From positions 2,843,501-2,907,500 of the forward strand of contig JAYJMM010000114.1 in the NCBI GenBank assembly GCA_037349105.1: a stretch of DNA of 64,000 bases, written 5' to 3'. Shown here piece by piece: positions 1 to 14,312 of the stretch. The notes under the pieces were generated by a model. The model had not been told where the DNA came from, made no database searches, and saw only the letters and a list, made by a program, of their open reading frames with translations. Origin of the DNA: Limnomonas spitsbergensis (Eukaryota; Chlorophyta; Chlorophyceae; Chlamydomonadales). A program made the position numbers and the translations under genes. Every line of letters starts with the position of its first letter. Position 1 is the stretch's first letter.

Positions 1-3000
1 CCATGGCTGGGTCACATGCGAGTGCTGCGTATCACATCCCACCATGGCAGGGTCACATGCGAGTGCTGCGTATCACATCCCACCATGGCAGGGTCACATG
101 TGAGTGCTGCGTATCACATCCCACCATGGCAGGGTCACATGTGAGTGCTGCATATCACATCCTACCATGGCAGGGTCACATGTGAGTGCTGCGTATCACA
201 TCCTACCATGGCAGGGTCACATGCGAGTGCTGCGTATCACATCCCACCATGGCAGGGTCACATGCGAGTGCTGCGTATCACATCCCACCATGGCAGGGTC
301 ACATGTGAGTGCTGCGTATCACATCCCACCATGGCAGGGTCACATGCGAGTGCTGCGTATCACATCCCACCATGGCAGGGTCACATGCGAGTGCTGCGTA
401 TCACATCCCACCATGGCTGGGTCACATGCGAGTGCTGCGTATCACATCCCACCATGGCAGGGTCACATGCGAGTGCTGCGTATCACATCCCACCATGGCA
501 GGGTCACATGTGAGTGCTGCGTATCACATCCCACCATGGCAGGGTCACATGTGAGTGCTGCATATCACATCCTACCATGGCAGGGTCACATGTGAGTGCT
601 GCGTATCACATCCTACCATGGCAGGGTCACATGCGAGTGCTGCGTATCACATCCTACCATGGCAGGGTCACATGCGAGTGCTGCGTATCACATCCCACCA
701 TGGCAGGGTCACATGCGAGTGCTGCGTATCACATCCTACCATGGCAGGGTCACATGTGAGTGCTGCGTATCACATCCTACCATGGCAGGGTCACATGCGA
801 GTGCAGCGTATCACATCCCACCATGGCAGGGTCACATGTGAGTGCTGCGTATCACATCCTACCATGGCAGGGTCACATGTGAGTGCTGCGTATCACATCC
901 CACCATGGCAGGGTCACATGTGAGTGCTGCGTATCACATCCCACCATGGCAGGGTCACATGCGAGTGATGCGTATCACATCCTACCATGGCAGGGTCACA
1001 TGTGAGTGCTGCGTATCACATCCTACCATGGCAGGGTCACATGTGAGTGCTGCGTATCACATCCTACCATGGCAGGGTCACATGCGAGTGCTGCGTATCA
1101 CATCCCACCATGGCAGGGTCACATGTGAGTGCTGCGTATCACATCCTACCATGGCAGGGTCACATGCGAGTGCTGCGTATCACATCCCACCATGGCAGGG
1201 TCACATGCGAGTGCTGCGTATCACATCCCACCATGGCAGGGTCACATGTGAGTGCTGCGTATCACATCCCACCATGGCAGGGTCACATGTGAGTGCTGCA
1301 TATCACATCCTACCATGGCAGGGTCACATGTGAGTGCTGCGTATCACATCCTACCATGGCAGGGTCACATGCGAGTGCTGCGTATCACATCCCACCATGG
1401 CAGGGTCACATGCGAGTGCTGCGTATCACATCCCACCATGGCAGGGTCACATGCGAGTGCTGCGTATCACATCCTACCATGGCAGGGTCACATGTGAGTG
1501 CTGCGTATCACATCCTACCATGGCAGGGTCACATGCGAGTGCAGCGTATCACATCCCACCATGGCAGGGTCACATGTGAGTGCTGCGTATCACATCCCAC
1601 CATGGCAGGGTCACATGTGAGTGCTGCGTATCACATCCCACCATGGCAGGGTCACATGTGAGTGCTGCGTATCACATCCCACCATGGCAGGGTCACATGC
1701 GAGTGATGCGTATCACATCCTACCATGGCAGGGTCACATGTGAGTGCTGCGTATCACATCCTACCATGGCAGGGTCACATGTGAGTGCTGCGTATCACAT
1801 CCTACCATGGCAGGGTCACATGCGAGTGCTGCGTATCACATCCCACCATGGCAGGGTCACATGTGAGTGCTGCGTATCACATCCTACCATGGCAGGGTCA
1901 CATGCGAGTGCTGCGTATCACATCCCACCATGGCAGGGTCACATGTGAGTGCTGCGTATCACATCCCACCATGGCAGGGTCACATGTGAGTGCTGAATAT
2001 CACATCCCACCATGGCAGGGTCACATGTGAGTGCTGCGTATCACATCCTACCATGGCAGGGTCACATGTGAGTGCTGCGTATCACATCCTACCATGGCAG
2101 GGTCACATGCGAGTGCTGCGTATCATAACCCACCATGGCAGGGTCACATGCGAGTGCTGCGTATCACATCCCACCATGGCAGGGTCACATGTGAGTGCTG
2201 CGTATCACATCCCACCATGGCAGGGTCACATGCGAGTGCTGCGTATCACATCCCACCATGGCAGGGTCACATGCGAGTGCTGCGTATCACATCCCACCAT
2301 GGCAGGGTCACATGCGAGTGCTGCGTATCACATCCTACCATGGCAGGGTCACATGCGAGTGCTGCGTATCACATCCCACCATGGCTGGGTCACATGCGAG
2401 TGCTGCGTATCACATCCTACCATGGCAGGGTCACATGCGAGTGCTGCGTATCACATCCCACCATGGCTGGGTCACATGCGAGTGCTGCGTATCACATCCC
2501 ACCATGGCAGGGTCACATGCGAGTGCTGCATATCACATCCCACCATGGCAGGGTCACATGTGAGTGCTGCGTATCACATCCTACCATGGCAGGGTCACAT
2601 GTGAGTGCTGCGTATCACATCCTACCATGGCAGGGTCACATGCGAGTGCTGCGTATCATAACTCACCATGGCAGGGTCACATGCGAGTGCTGCGTATCAC
2701 ATCCCACCATGGCAGGGTCACATGTGAGTGCTGCGTATCACATCCCACCATGGCAGGGTCACATGCGAGTGCTGCGTATCACATCCCACCATGGCAGGGT
2801 CACATGCGAGTGCTGCGTATCACATCCCACCATGGCAGGGTCACATGCGAGTGCTGCGTATCACATCCTACCATGGCAGGGTCACATGCGAGTGCTGCGT
2901 ATCACATCCCACCATGGCTGGGTCACATGCGAGTGCTGCGTATCACATCCCACCATGGCAGGGTCACATGCGAGTGCGTGCTGCGTATCACATCCCACCA

Positions 3001-3918
3001 TAGAAGGGTCACATGCGAGTGCTGCGTATCACATCCTACCATGGCAGGGTCACATGCGAGTGCTGCGTATCACATCCCACCATGGCAGGGTCACATGCGA
3101 GTGCTGCGTATCACATCCCACCATGGCAGGGTCACATGTGAGTGCTGCGTATCACATCCTACCATGGCAGGGTCACATGCAAGTGCTGCGTATCACATCC
3201 CACCATGGCAGGGTCACATGTGAGTGCTGCGTATCACATCCCACCATGGCAGGGTCACATGTGAGTGCTGCATATCACATCCCACCATGGCAGGGTCACA
3301 TGTGAGTGCTGCGTATCACATCCTACCATGGCAGGGTCACATGTGAGTGCTGCGTATCACATCCTACCATGGCAGGGTCACATGCGAGTGCTGCGTATCA
3401 TAACCCACCATGGCAGGGTCACATGCGAGTGCTGCGTATCACATCCCACCATGGCAGGGTCACATGTGAGTGCTGCGTATCACATCCCACCATGGCAGGG
3501 TCACATGCGAGTGCTGCGTATCACATCCCACCATGGCAGGGTCACATGCGAGTGCTGCGTATCACATCCCACCATGGCAGGGTCACATGCGAGTGCTGCG
3601 TATCACATCCTACCATGGCAGGGTCACATGCGAGTGCTGCGTATCACATCCCACCATGGCTGGGTCACATGCGAGTGCTGCGTATCACATCCCACCATGG
3701 CAGGGTCACATGCGAGTGCTGCGTATCACATCCTACCATGGCAGGGTCACATGTGAGTGCTGCGTATCACATCCCACCATGGCAGGGTCACATGTGAGTG
3801 CTGCGTATCACATCCCACCATGGCAGGGTCACATGCGAGTGCTGCGTATCACATCCCACCATGGCAGGGTCACATGTGAGTGCTGCGTATCACATCCTAC
3901 CATGGCAGGGTCACATGC
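1..3918 (+). repeat. Higher-order satellite block, copy 1
   Basis: Positions 1-3918 reappear at 14313-18230 with the same order of variant units, including the rare variants GCTGAATATC, the ATAACCCACC/ATAACTCACC units, the 4-bp insertion and the CATAGAAGGG unit. The offset is 14,312 bp, which is 349 units plus 3 bp and agrees with the net length of the indels in between. Copy 1 may extend left of the window. The two copies first differ near 3919/18231, at a CpG site. Confidence 0.9.
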
Positions 3919-6900
3919 GAGTGCTGCGTATCACATCCCACCATGGCAGGGTCACATGTGAGTGCTGCGTATCACATCCCACCATGGCAGGGTCACATGT
4001 GAGTGCTGCATATCACATCCCACCATGGCAGGGTCACATGTGAGTGCTGCGTATCACATCCTACCATGGCAGGGTCACATGTGAGTGCTGCGTATCACAT
4101 CCTACCATGGCAGGGTCACATGCGAGTGCTGCGTATCACATCCCACCATGGCAGGGTCACATGCGAGTGCTGCGTATCACATCCCACCATGGCAGGGTCA
4201 CATGCGAGTGCTGCGTATCACATCCCACCATGGCAGGGTCACATGCGAGTGTTGCGTATCACATCCCACCATGGCTGGGTCACATGCGAGTGCTGCGTAT
4301 CACATCCCACGATGGCAGAGTCACATGCGAGTGCTGCGTATCACATCCCACCATGGCAGGGTCACATGCGAGTGCTGCGTATCACATCCCACCATGGCAG
4401 GGTCACATGTGAGTGCTGCGTATCACATCCCACCATGGCAGGGTCACATGCGAGTGCTGCGTATCACATCCCACCATGGCAGGGTCACATGCGAGTGCTG
4501 CGTATCACATCCCACCATGGCAGGGTCACATGCGAGTGCTGCGTATCACATCCTACCATGGCAGGGTCACATGCGAGTGCTGCGTATCACATCCCACCAT
4601 GGCTGGGTCACATGCGAGTGTTGCGCATCACATCCCACCATGGCAGGGTCACATGCGAGTGCTGCGTATCACATCCTACCATGGCAGGGTCACATGTGAG
4701 TGCTGCGTATCACATCCCACCATGGCAGGGTCACATGCGAGTGCTGTGTATCACATCCTACCATGGCAGGGTCACATGCGAGTGCTGTGTATCACATCCC
4801 ACCATGGCAGGGTCACATGCGAGTGCTGCGTATCACATCCCACCATGGCAGGGTCACATGCGAGTGCAGCGTATCACATCCCACCATGGCAGGGTCACAT
4901 GCGAGTGCTGCGTATCACATCCTACCATGGCAGGGTCACATGCGAGTGCGGCGCATCACATCCACCATAGCAGGGTCACATGTGAGTGCTGCGTATCACA
5001 TCCCACCATGGCAGGGTCACATGCGAGTGATGCGTATCACATCCCACCATGGCAGGGTCACATGCGAGTGCTGCGTATCACATCCCACCATGGCAGGGTC
5101 ACATGCGAGTGCTGCGTATCACATCCCACCATGGCAGGGTCACATGTGAGTGCTGCGTATCACATCCCACCATGGCAGGGTCACATGCGAGTGTTGCGCA
5201 TCACATCCCACCATGGCAGGGTCACATGCGAGTGTTGCGCATCACATCCCACCATGGCAGGGTCACATGCGAGTGCTGCGTATCACATCCTACCATGGCA
5301 GGGTCACATGTGAGTGCTGCGTATCACATCCCACCATGGCAGGGTCACATGTGAGTGCTGCGTATCACATCCCACCATGGCAGGGTCACATGTGAGTGCT
5401 GCGTATCACATCCAACCATGGCAGGGTCACATGCGAGTGCTGCGTATCACATCCCACCATGGCAGGGTCACATGCGAGTGCTGCGTATCACATCCAACCA
5501 TGACAGGGTCACATGTGAGTGCTGCGTATCACATCCCACCATGGCAGGGTCACATGTGAGTGCTGCGTATCACATCCCACCATGGCAGAGTCACATGCGA
5601 GTGCTGTGTATCACATCCCACCATGGCAGGGTCACATGCGAGTGCTGCGTATCACATCCTACCATGGCAGGGTCACATGTGAGTGCTGCGTATCACATCC
5701 TACCATGGCAGGGTCACATGCGAGTGCTGCGTATCACATCCCACCATGGCAGGGTCACATGTGAGTGCTGCGTATCACATCCCACCATGGCAGGGTCACA
5801 TGTGAGTGCTGCGTATCACATCCCACCATGGCAGGGTCACATGTGAGTGCTGCGTATCACATCCCACCATGGCAGGGTCACATGCGAGTGATGCGTATCA
5901 CATCCTACCATGGCAGGGTCACATGTGAGTGCTGCGTATCACATCCTACCATGGCAGGGTCACATGTGAGTGCTGCGTATCACATCCTACCATGGCAGGG
6001 TCACATGTGAGTGCTGCGTATCACATCCCACCATGGCAGGGTCACATGCGAGTGCTGCGTATCACATCCTACCATGGCAGGGTCACATGCGAGTGCTGCG
6101 TATCACATCCCACCATGGCAGGGTCACATGCGAGTGCTGCGTATCACATCCTACCATGGCAGGGTCACATGTGAGTGCTGCGTATCACATCCCACCATGG
6201 CAGGGTCACATGTGAGTGCTGCATATCACATCCCACCATGGCAGGGTCACATGTGAGTGCTGCGTATCACATCCTACCATGGCAGGGTCACATGTGAGTG
6301 CTGCGTATCACATCCTACCATGGCAGGGTCACATGCGAGTGCTGCGTATCACATCCCACCATGGCAGGGTCACATGCGAGTGCTGCGTATCACATCCTAC
6401 CATGGCAGGGTCACATGTGAGTGCTGCGTATCACATCCTACCATGGCAGGGTCACATGCGAGTGCTGCGTATCACATCCCACCATGGCAGGGTCACATGT
6501 GAGTGCTGCGTATCACATCCCACCATGGCAGGGTCACATGTGAGTGCTGCGTATCACATCCCACCATGGCAGGGTCACATGTGAGTGCTGCGTATCACAT
6601 CCCACCATGGCAGGGTCACATGCGAGTGATGCGTATCACATCCTACCATGGCAGGGTCACATGTGAGTGCTGCGTATCACATCCTACCATGGCAGGGTCA
6701 CATGTGAGTGCTGCGTATCACATCCTACCATGGCAGGGTCACATGTGAGTGCTGCGTATCACATCCCACCATGGCAGGGTCACATGCGAGTGCTGCGTAT
6801 CACATCCTACCATGGCAGGGTCACATGCGAGTGCTGCGTATCACATCCCACCATGGCAGGGTCACATGCGAGTGCTGCGTATCACATCCTACCATGGCAG

Positions 6901-9900
6901 GGTCACATGTGAGTGCTGCGTATCACATCCCACCATGGCAGGGTCACATGTGAGTGCTGCATATCACATCCCACCATGGCAGGGTCACATGTGAGTGCTG
7001 CGTATCACATCCTACCATGGCAGGGTCACATGTGAGTGCTGCGTATCACATCCTACCATGGCAGGGTCACATGCGAGTGCTGCGTATCATAACCCACCAT
7101 GGCAGGGTCACATGCGAGTGCTGCGTATCACATCCTACCATGGCAGGGTCACATGTGAGTGCTGCGTATCACATCCCACCATGGCAGGGTCACATGCGAG
7201 TGCTGCGTATCACATCCCACCATGGCAGGGTCACATGCGAGTGCTGCGTATCACATCCCACCATGGCAGGTTCACATGCGAGTGCTGCGTATCACATCCT
7301 ACCATGGCAGGGTCACATGCGAGTGCTGCGTATCACATCCCACCATGGCTGGGTCACATGCGAGTGCTGCGTATCACATCCCACCATGGCAGGGTCACAT
7401 GCGAGTGCTGCGTATCACATCCCACCATGGCAGGGTCACATGTGAGTGCTGCGTATCACATCCCACCATGGCAGGGTCACATGTGAGTGCTGCATATCAC
7501 ATCCTACCATGGCAGGGTCACATGCGAGTGCTGCGTATCACATCCAACCATGGCAGGGTCACATGCGAGTGCTGCGTATCACATCCCACCATGGCAGGGT
7601 CACATGCGAGTGCTGCGTATCACATCCAACCATGACAGGGTCACATGTGAGTGCTGCGTATCACATCCCACCATAGCAGGGTCACAGGTGAGTGCTGCGT
7701 ATCACATCCCACCATGGCAGAGTCACATGCGAGTGCTGTGTATCACATCCCACCATGGCAGGGTCACATGCGAGTGCTGCGTATCACATCCTACCATGGC
7801 AGGGTCACATGTGAGTGCTGCGTATCACATCCTACCATGGCAGGGTCACATGCGAGTGCAACGTATCACATCCCACCATGGCAGGGTCACATGTGAGTGC
7901 TGCGTATCACATCCCACCATGGCAGGGTCACATGTGAGTGCTGCGTATCACATCCCACCATGGCAGGGTCACATGTGAGTGCTGCGTATCACATCTCACC
8001 ATGGCAGGGTCACATGCGAGTGATGCGTATCACATCCTACCATGGCAGGGTCACATGCGAGTGCTGCGTATCACATCCCACCATGGCAGCGTCACATGTG
8101 AGTGCTGCGTATCACATCCTACCATGGCAGGGTCACATGTGAGTGCTGCGTATCACATCCCACCATGGCAGGGTCACATGTGAGTGCTGCGTATCACATC
8201 CTACCATGGCAGGGTCACATGCGAGTGCTGCGTATCATAACCCACCATGGCAGGGTCACATGCGAGTGCTGCGTATCACATCCTACCATGGCAGGGTCAC
8301 ATGCGAGTGCTGCGTATCACATCCCACCATGGCAGGGTCACATGCGAGTGCTGCGTATCACATCCCACCATGGCAGGTTCACATGCGAGTGCTGCGTATC
8401 ACATCCTACCATGGCAGGGTCACATGCGAGTGCTGCGTATCACATCCCACCATGGCTGGGTCACATGCGAGTGCTGCGTATCACATCCCACCATGGCAGG
8501 GTCACATGCGAGTGCTGCGTATCACATCCCACCATGGCAGGGTCACATGTGAGTGCTGCCTATCACATCCCACCATGGCAGGGTCACATGTGAGTGCTGC
8601 ATATCACATCCTACCATGGCAGGGTCACATGCGAGTGCTGCGTATCACATCCAACCATGGCAGGGTCACATGCGAGTGCTGCGTATCACATCCCACCATG
8701 GCAGGGTCACATGCGAGTGCTGCGTATCACATCCAACCATGACAGGGTCACATGTGAGTGCTGCGTATCACATCCCACCATAGCAGGGTCACAGGTGAGT
8801 GCTGCGTATCACATCCCACCATGGCAGAGTCACATGCGAGTGCTGTGTATCACATCCCACCATGGCAGGGTCACATGCGAGTGCTGCGTATCACATCCTA
8901 CCATGGCAGGGTCACATGTGAGTGCTGCGTATCACATCCTACCATGGCAGGGTCACATGCGAGTGCAGCGTATCACATCCCACCATGGCAGGGTCACATG
9001 TGAGTGCTGCGTATCACATCCCACCATGGCAGGGTCACATGTGAGTGCTGCGTATCACATCCCACCATGGCAGGGTCACATGTGAGTGCTGCGTATCACA
9101 TCTCACCATGGCAGGGTCACATGCGAGTGATGCGTATCACATCCTACCATGGCAGGGTCACATGCGAGTGCTGCGTATCACATCCCACCATGGCAGCGTC
9201 ACATGTGAGTGCTGCGTATCACATCCTACCATGGCAGGGTCACATGTGAGTGCTGCGTATCACATCCCACCATGGCAGGGTCACATGTGAGTGCTGCGTA
9301 TCACATCCTACCATGGCAGGGTCACATGCGAGTGCTGCGTATCACATCCTACCGTGGCAGGGTCACATGTGAGTGCTGCGTATCACATCCTACCATGGCA
9401 GGGTCACATGCGAGTGCTGCGTATCACATCTCACCATGGCAGGGTCACATGCGAGTGCTGCGTATCACATCCTACCATGGCAGGGTCACATGTGAGTGCT
9501 GCGTATCACATCCCACCATGGCAGGGTCACATGTGAGTGCTGCGTATCACATCCCACCATGGCAGGGTCACATGCGAGTGCTGCGTATCACATCCAACCA
9601 TGGCAGGGTCACATGCGAGTGCTGCGTATCACATCCCACCATGGCAGGGTCACATGCGAGTGCTGCGTATCACATCCAACCATGACAGGGTCACATGTGA
9701 GTGCTGCGTATCACATCCCACCATAGCAGGGTCACAGGTGAGTGCTGCGTATCACATCCCACCATGGCAGAGTCACATGCGAGTGCTGTGTATCACATCC
9801 CACCATGGCAGGGTCACATGCGAGTGCTGCGTATCACATCCTACCATGGCAGGGTCACATGTGAGTGCTGCGTATCACATCCTACCATGGCAGGGTCACA

Positions 9901-12900
9901 TGCGAGTGCAGCGTATCACATCCCACCATGGCAGGGTCACATGTGAGTGCTGCGTATCACATCCCACCATGGCAGGGTCACATGTGAGTGCTGCGTATCA
10001 CATCCCACCATGGCAGGGTCACATGTGAGTGCTGCGTATCACATCTCACCATGGCAGGGTCACATGCGAGTGATGCGTATCACATCCTACCATGGCAGGG
10101 TCACATGCGAGTGCTGCGTATCACATCCCACCATGGCAGCGTCACATGTGAGTGCTGCGTATCACATCCTACCATGGCAGGGTCACATGTGAGTGCTGCG
10201 TATCACATCCCACCATGGCAGGGTCACATGTGAGTGCTGCGTATCACATCCTACCATGGCAGGGTCACATGCGAGTGCTGCGTATCACATCCTACCGTGG
10301 CAGGGTCACATGTGAGTGCTGCGTATCACATCCTACCATGGCAGGGTCACATGCGAGTGCTGCGTATCATAACCCACCATGGCAGGGTCACATGCGAGTG
10401 CTGCGTATCACATCCTACCATGGCAGGGTCACATGTGAGTGCTGCGTATCACATCCCACCATGGCAGGGTCACATGTGAGTGCTGCGTATCACATCCCAC
10501 CATGGCAGGGTCACATGCGAGTGCTGCGTATCACATCCCACCATGGCAGGGTCACATGCGAGTGCTGCGTATCACATCCCACCATGGCAGGGTCACATGT
10601 GAGTGCTGCGTATCACATCCCACCATGGCAGGGTCACATGTGAGTGCTGCATATCACATCCCACCATGGCAGGGTCACATGTGAGTGCTGCGTATCACAT
10701 CCTACCATGGCAGGGTCACATGTGAGTGCTGCGTATCACATCCTACCATGGCAGGGTCACATGCGAGTGCTGCGTATCATAACCCACCATGGCAGGGTCA
10801 CATGCGAGTGCTGCGTATCACATCCCACCATGGCAGGGTCACATGTGAGTGCTGCGTATCACATCCCACCATGGCAGGGTCACATGCGAGTGCTGCGTAT
10901 CACATCCCACCATGGCAGGGTCACATGCGAGTGCTGCGTATCACATCCCACCATGGCAGGGTCACATGCGAGTGCTGCGTATCACATCCTACCATGGCAG
11001 GGTCACATGCGAGTGCTGCGTATCACATCCCACCATGGCAGGGTCACATGCGAGTGCTGCGTATCACATCCCACCATGGCAGGGTCACATGCGAGTGCTG
11101 CGTATCACATCCCACCATGGCAGGGTCACATGTGAGTGCTGCGTATCACATCCCACCATGGCAGGGTCACATGTGAGTGCTGCATATCACATCCTACCAT
11201 GGCAGGGTCACATGTGAGTGCTGCGTATCACATCCTACCATGGCAGGGTCACATGCGAGTGCTGCGTATCACATCCCACCATGGCAGGGTCACATGCGAG
11301 TGCTGCGTATCACATCCCACCATGGCAGGGTCACATGCGAGTGCTGCGTATCACATCCTACCATGGCAGGGTCACAAGTGAGTGCTGCGTATCACATCCT
11401 ACCATGGCAGGGTCACATGCGAGTGCAGCGTATCACATCCCACCATGGCAGGGTCACATGTGAGTGCTGCGTATCACATCCCACCATGGCAGGGTCACAT
11501 GTGAGTGCTGCGTATCACATCCCACCATGGCAGGGTCACATGTGAGTGCTGCGTATCACATCCCACCATGGCAGGGTCACATGCGAGTGATGCGTATCAC
11601 ATCCTACCATGGCAGGGTCACATGTGAGTGCTGCGTATCACATCCTACCATGGCAGGGTCACATGTGAGTGCTGCGTATCACATCCTACCATGGCAGGGT
11701 CACATGCGAGTGCTGCGTATCACATCCCACCATGGCAGAGTCACATGTGAGTGCTGCGTATCACATCCTACCATGGCAGGGTCACATGCGAGTGCTGCGT
11801 ATCACATCCCACCATGGCAGGGTCACATGTGAGTGCTGCGTATCACATCCCACCATGGCAGGGTCACATGTGAGTGCTGCATATCACATCCCACCATGGC
11901 AGGGTCACATGTGAGTGCTGCGTATCACATCCTACCATGGCAGGGTCACATGTGAGTGCTGCGTATCACATCCTACCATGGCAGGGTCACATGCGAGTGC
12001 TGCGTATCATAACCCACCATGGCAGGGTCACATGCGAGTGCTGCGTATCACATCCCACCATGGCAGGGTCACATGTGAGTGCTGCGTATCACATCCCACC
12101 ATGGCAGGGTCACATGTGAGTGCTGCGTATCACATCCCACCATGGCAGGGTCACATGCGAGTGCTGCGTATCACATCCCACCATGGCTGGGTCACATGCG
12201 AGTGCTGCGTATCACATCCCACCATGGCAGGGTCACATGCGAGTGCTGCGTATCACATCCCACCATGGCAGGGTCACATGTGAGTGCTGCGTATCACATC
12301 CCACCATGGCAGGGTCACATGTGAGTGCTGCATATCACATCCTACCATGGCAGGGTCACATGTGAGTGCTGCGTATCACATCCTACCATGGCAGGGTCAC
12401 ATGCGAGTGCTGCGTATCACATCCCACCATGGCAGGGTCACATGCGAGTGCTGCGTATCACATCCCACCATGGCAGGGTCACATGCGACTGCTGCGTATC
12501 ACATCCTACCATGGCAGGGTCACATGTGAGTGCTGCGTATCACATCCTACCATGGCAGGGTCACATGCGAGTGCAGCGTATCACATCCCACCATGGCAGG
12601 GTCACATGTGAGTGCTGCGTATCACATCCCACCATGGCAGGGTCACATGTGAGTGCTGCGTATCACATCCCACCATGGCAGGGTCACATGTGAGTGCTGC
12701 GTATCAAATCCCACCATGGCAGGGTCACATGCGAGTGATGCGTATCACATCCTACCATGGCAGGGTCACATGTGAGTGCTGCGTATCACATCCTACCATG
12801 GCAGGGTCACATGTGAGTGCTGCGTATCACATCCTACCATGGCAGGGTCACATGCGAGTGCTGCGTATCACATCCCACCATGGCAGGGTCACATGTGAGT

Positions 12901-14312
12901 GCTGCGTATCACATCCTACCATGGCAGGGTCACATGCGAGTGCTGCGTATCACATCCCACCATGGCAGGGTCACATGCGAGTGCTGCGTATCACATCCCA
13001 CCATGGCAGGGTCACATGTGAGTGCTGCGTATCACATCCCACCATGGCAGGGTCACATGTGAGTGCTGCATATCACATCCTACCATGGCAGGGTCACATG
13101 TGAGTGTTGCGTATCACATCCTACCATGGCAGGGTCACATGCGAGTGCTGCGTATCACATCCCACCATGGCAGGGTCACATGCGAGTGCTGCGTATCACA
13201 TCCCACCATGGCAGGGTCACATGCGAGTGCTGCGTATCACATCCTACCATGGCAGGGTCACATGTGAGTGCTGCGTATCACATCCTACCATGGCAGGGTC
13301 ACATGCGAGTGCTGCGTATCACATCCCACCATGGCAGGGTCACATGTGAGTGCTGCGTATCACATCCCACCATGGCAGGGTCACATGTGAGTGCTGCGTA
13401 TCACATCCCACCATGGCAGGGTCACATGTGAGTGCTGCGTATCACATCCCACCATGGCAGGGTCACATGCGAGTGATGCGTATCACATCCTACCATGGCA
13501 GGGTCACATGTGAGTGCTGCGTATCACATCCTACCATGGCAGGGTCACATGTGAGTGCTGCGTATCACATCCTACCATGGCAGGGTCACATGCGAGTGCT
13601 GCGTATCACATCCCACCATGGCAGGGTCACATGTGAGTGCTGCGTATCACATCCTACCATGGCAGGGTCACATGCGAGTGCTGCGTATCACATCCCACCA
13701 TGGCAGGGTCACATGTGAGTGCTGCGTATCACATCCCACCATGGCAGGGTCACATGTGAGTGCTGAATATCACATCCCACCATGGCAGGGTCACATGTGA
13801 GTGCTGCGTATCACATCCTACCATGGCAGGGTCACATGCGAGTGCTGCGTATCACATCCCACCATGGCAGGGTCACATGTGAGTGCTGCGTATCACATCC
13901 TACCATGGCAGGGTCACATGCGAGTGCTGCGTATCACATCCCACCATGGCAGGGTCACATGTGAGTGCTGCGTATCACATCCCACCATGGCAGGGTCACA
14001 TGTCAGTGCTGCATATCACATCCCACCATGGCAGGGTCACATGTGAGTGCTGCGTATCACATCCTACCATGGCAGGGTCACATGTGAGTGCTGCGTATCA
14101 CATCCTACCATGGCAGGGTCACATGCGAGTGCTGCGTATCATAACCCACCATGGCAGGGTCACATGCGAGTGCTGCGTATCACATCCCACCATGGCAGGG
14201 TCACATGTGAGTGCTGCGTATCACATCCCACCATGGCAGGGTCACATGCGAGTGCTGCGTATCACATCCCACCATGGCAGGGTCACATGCGAGTGCTGCG
14301 TATCACATCCCA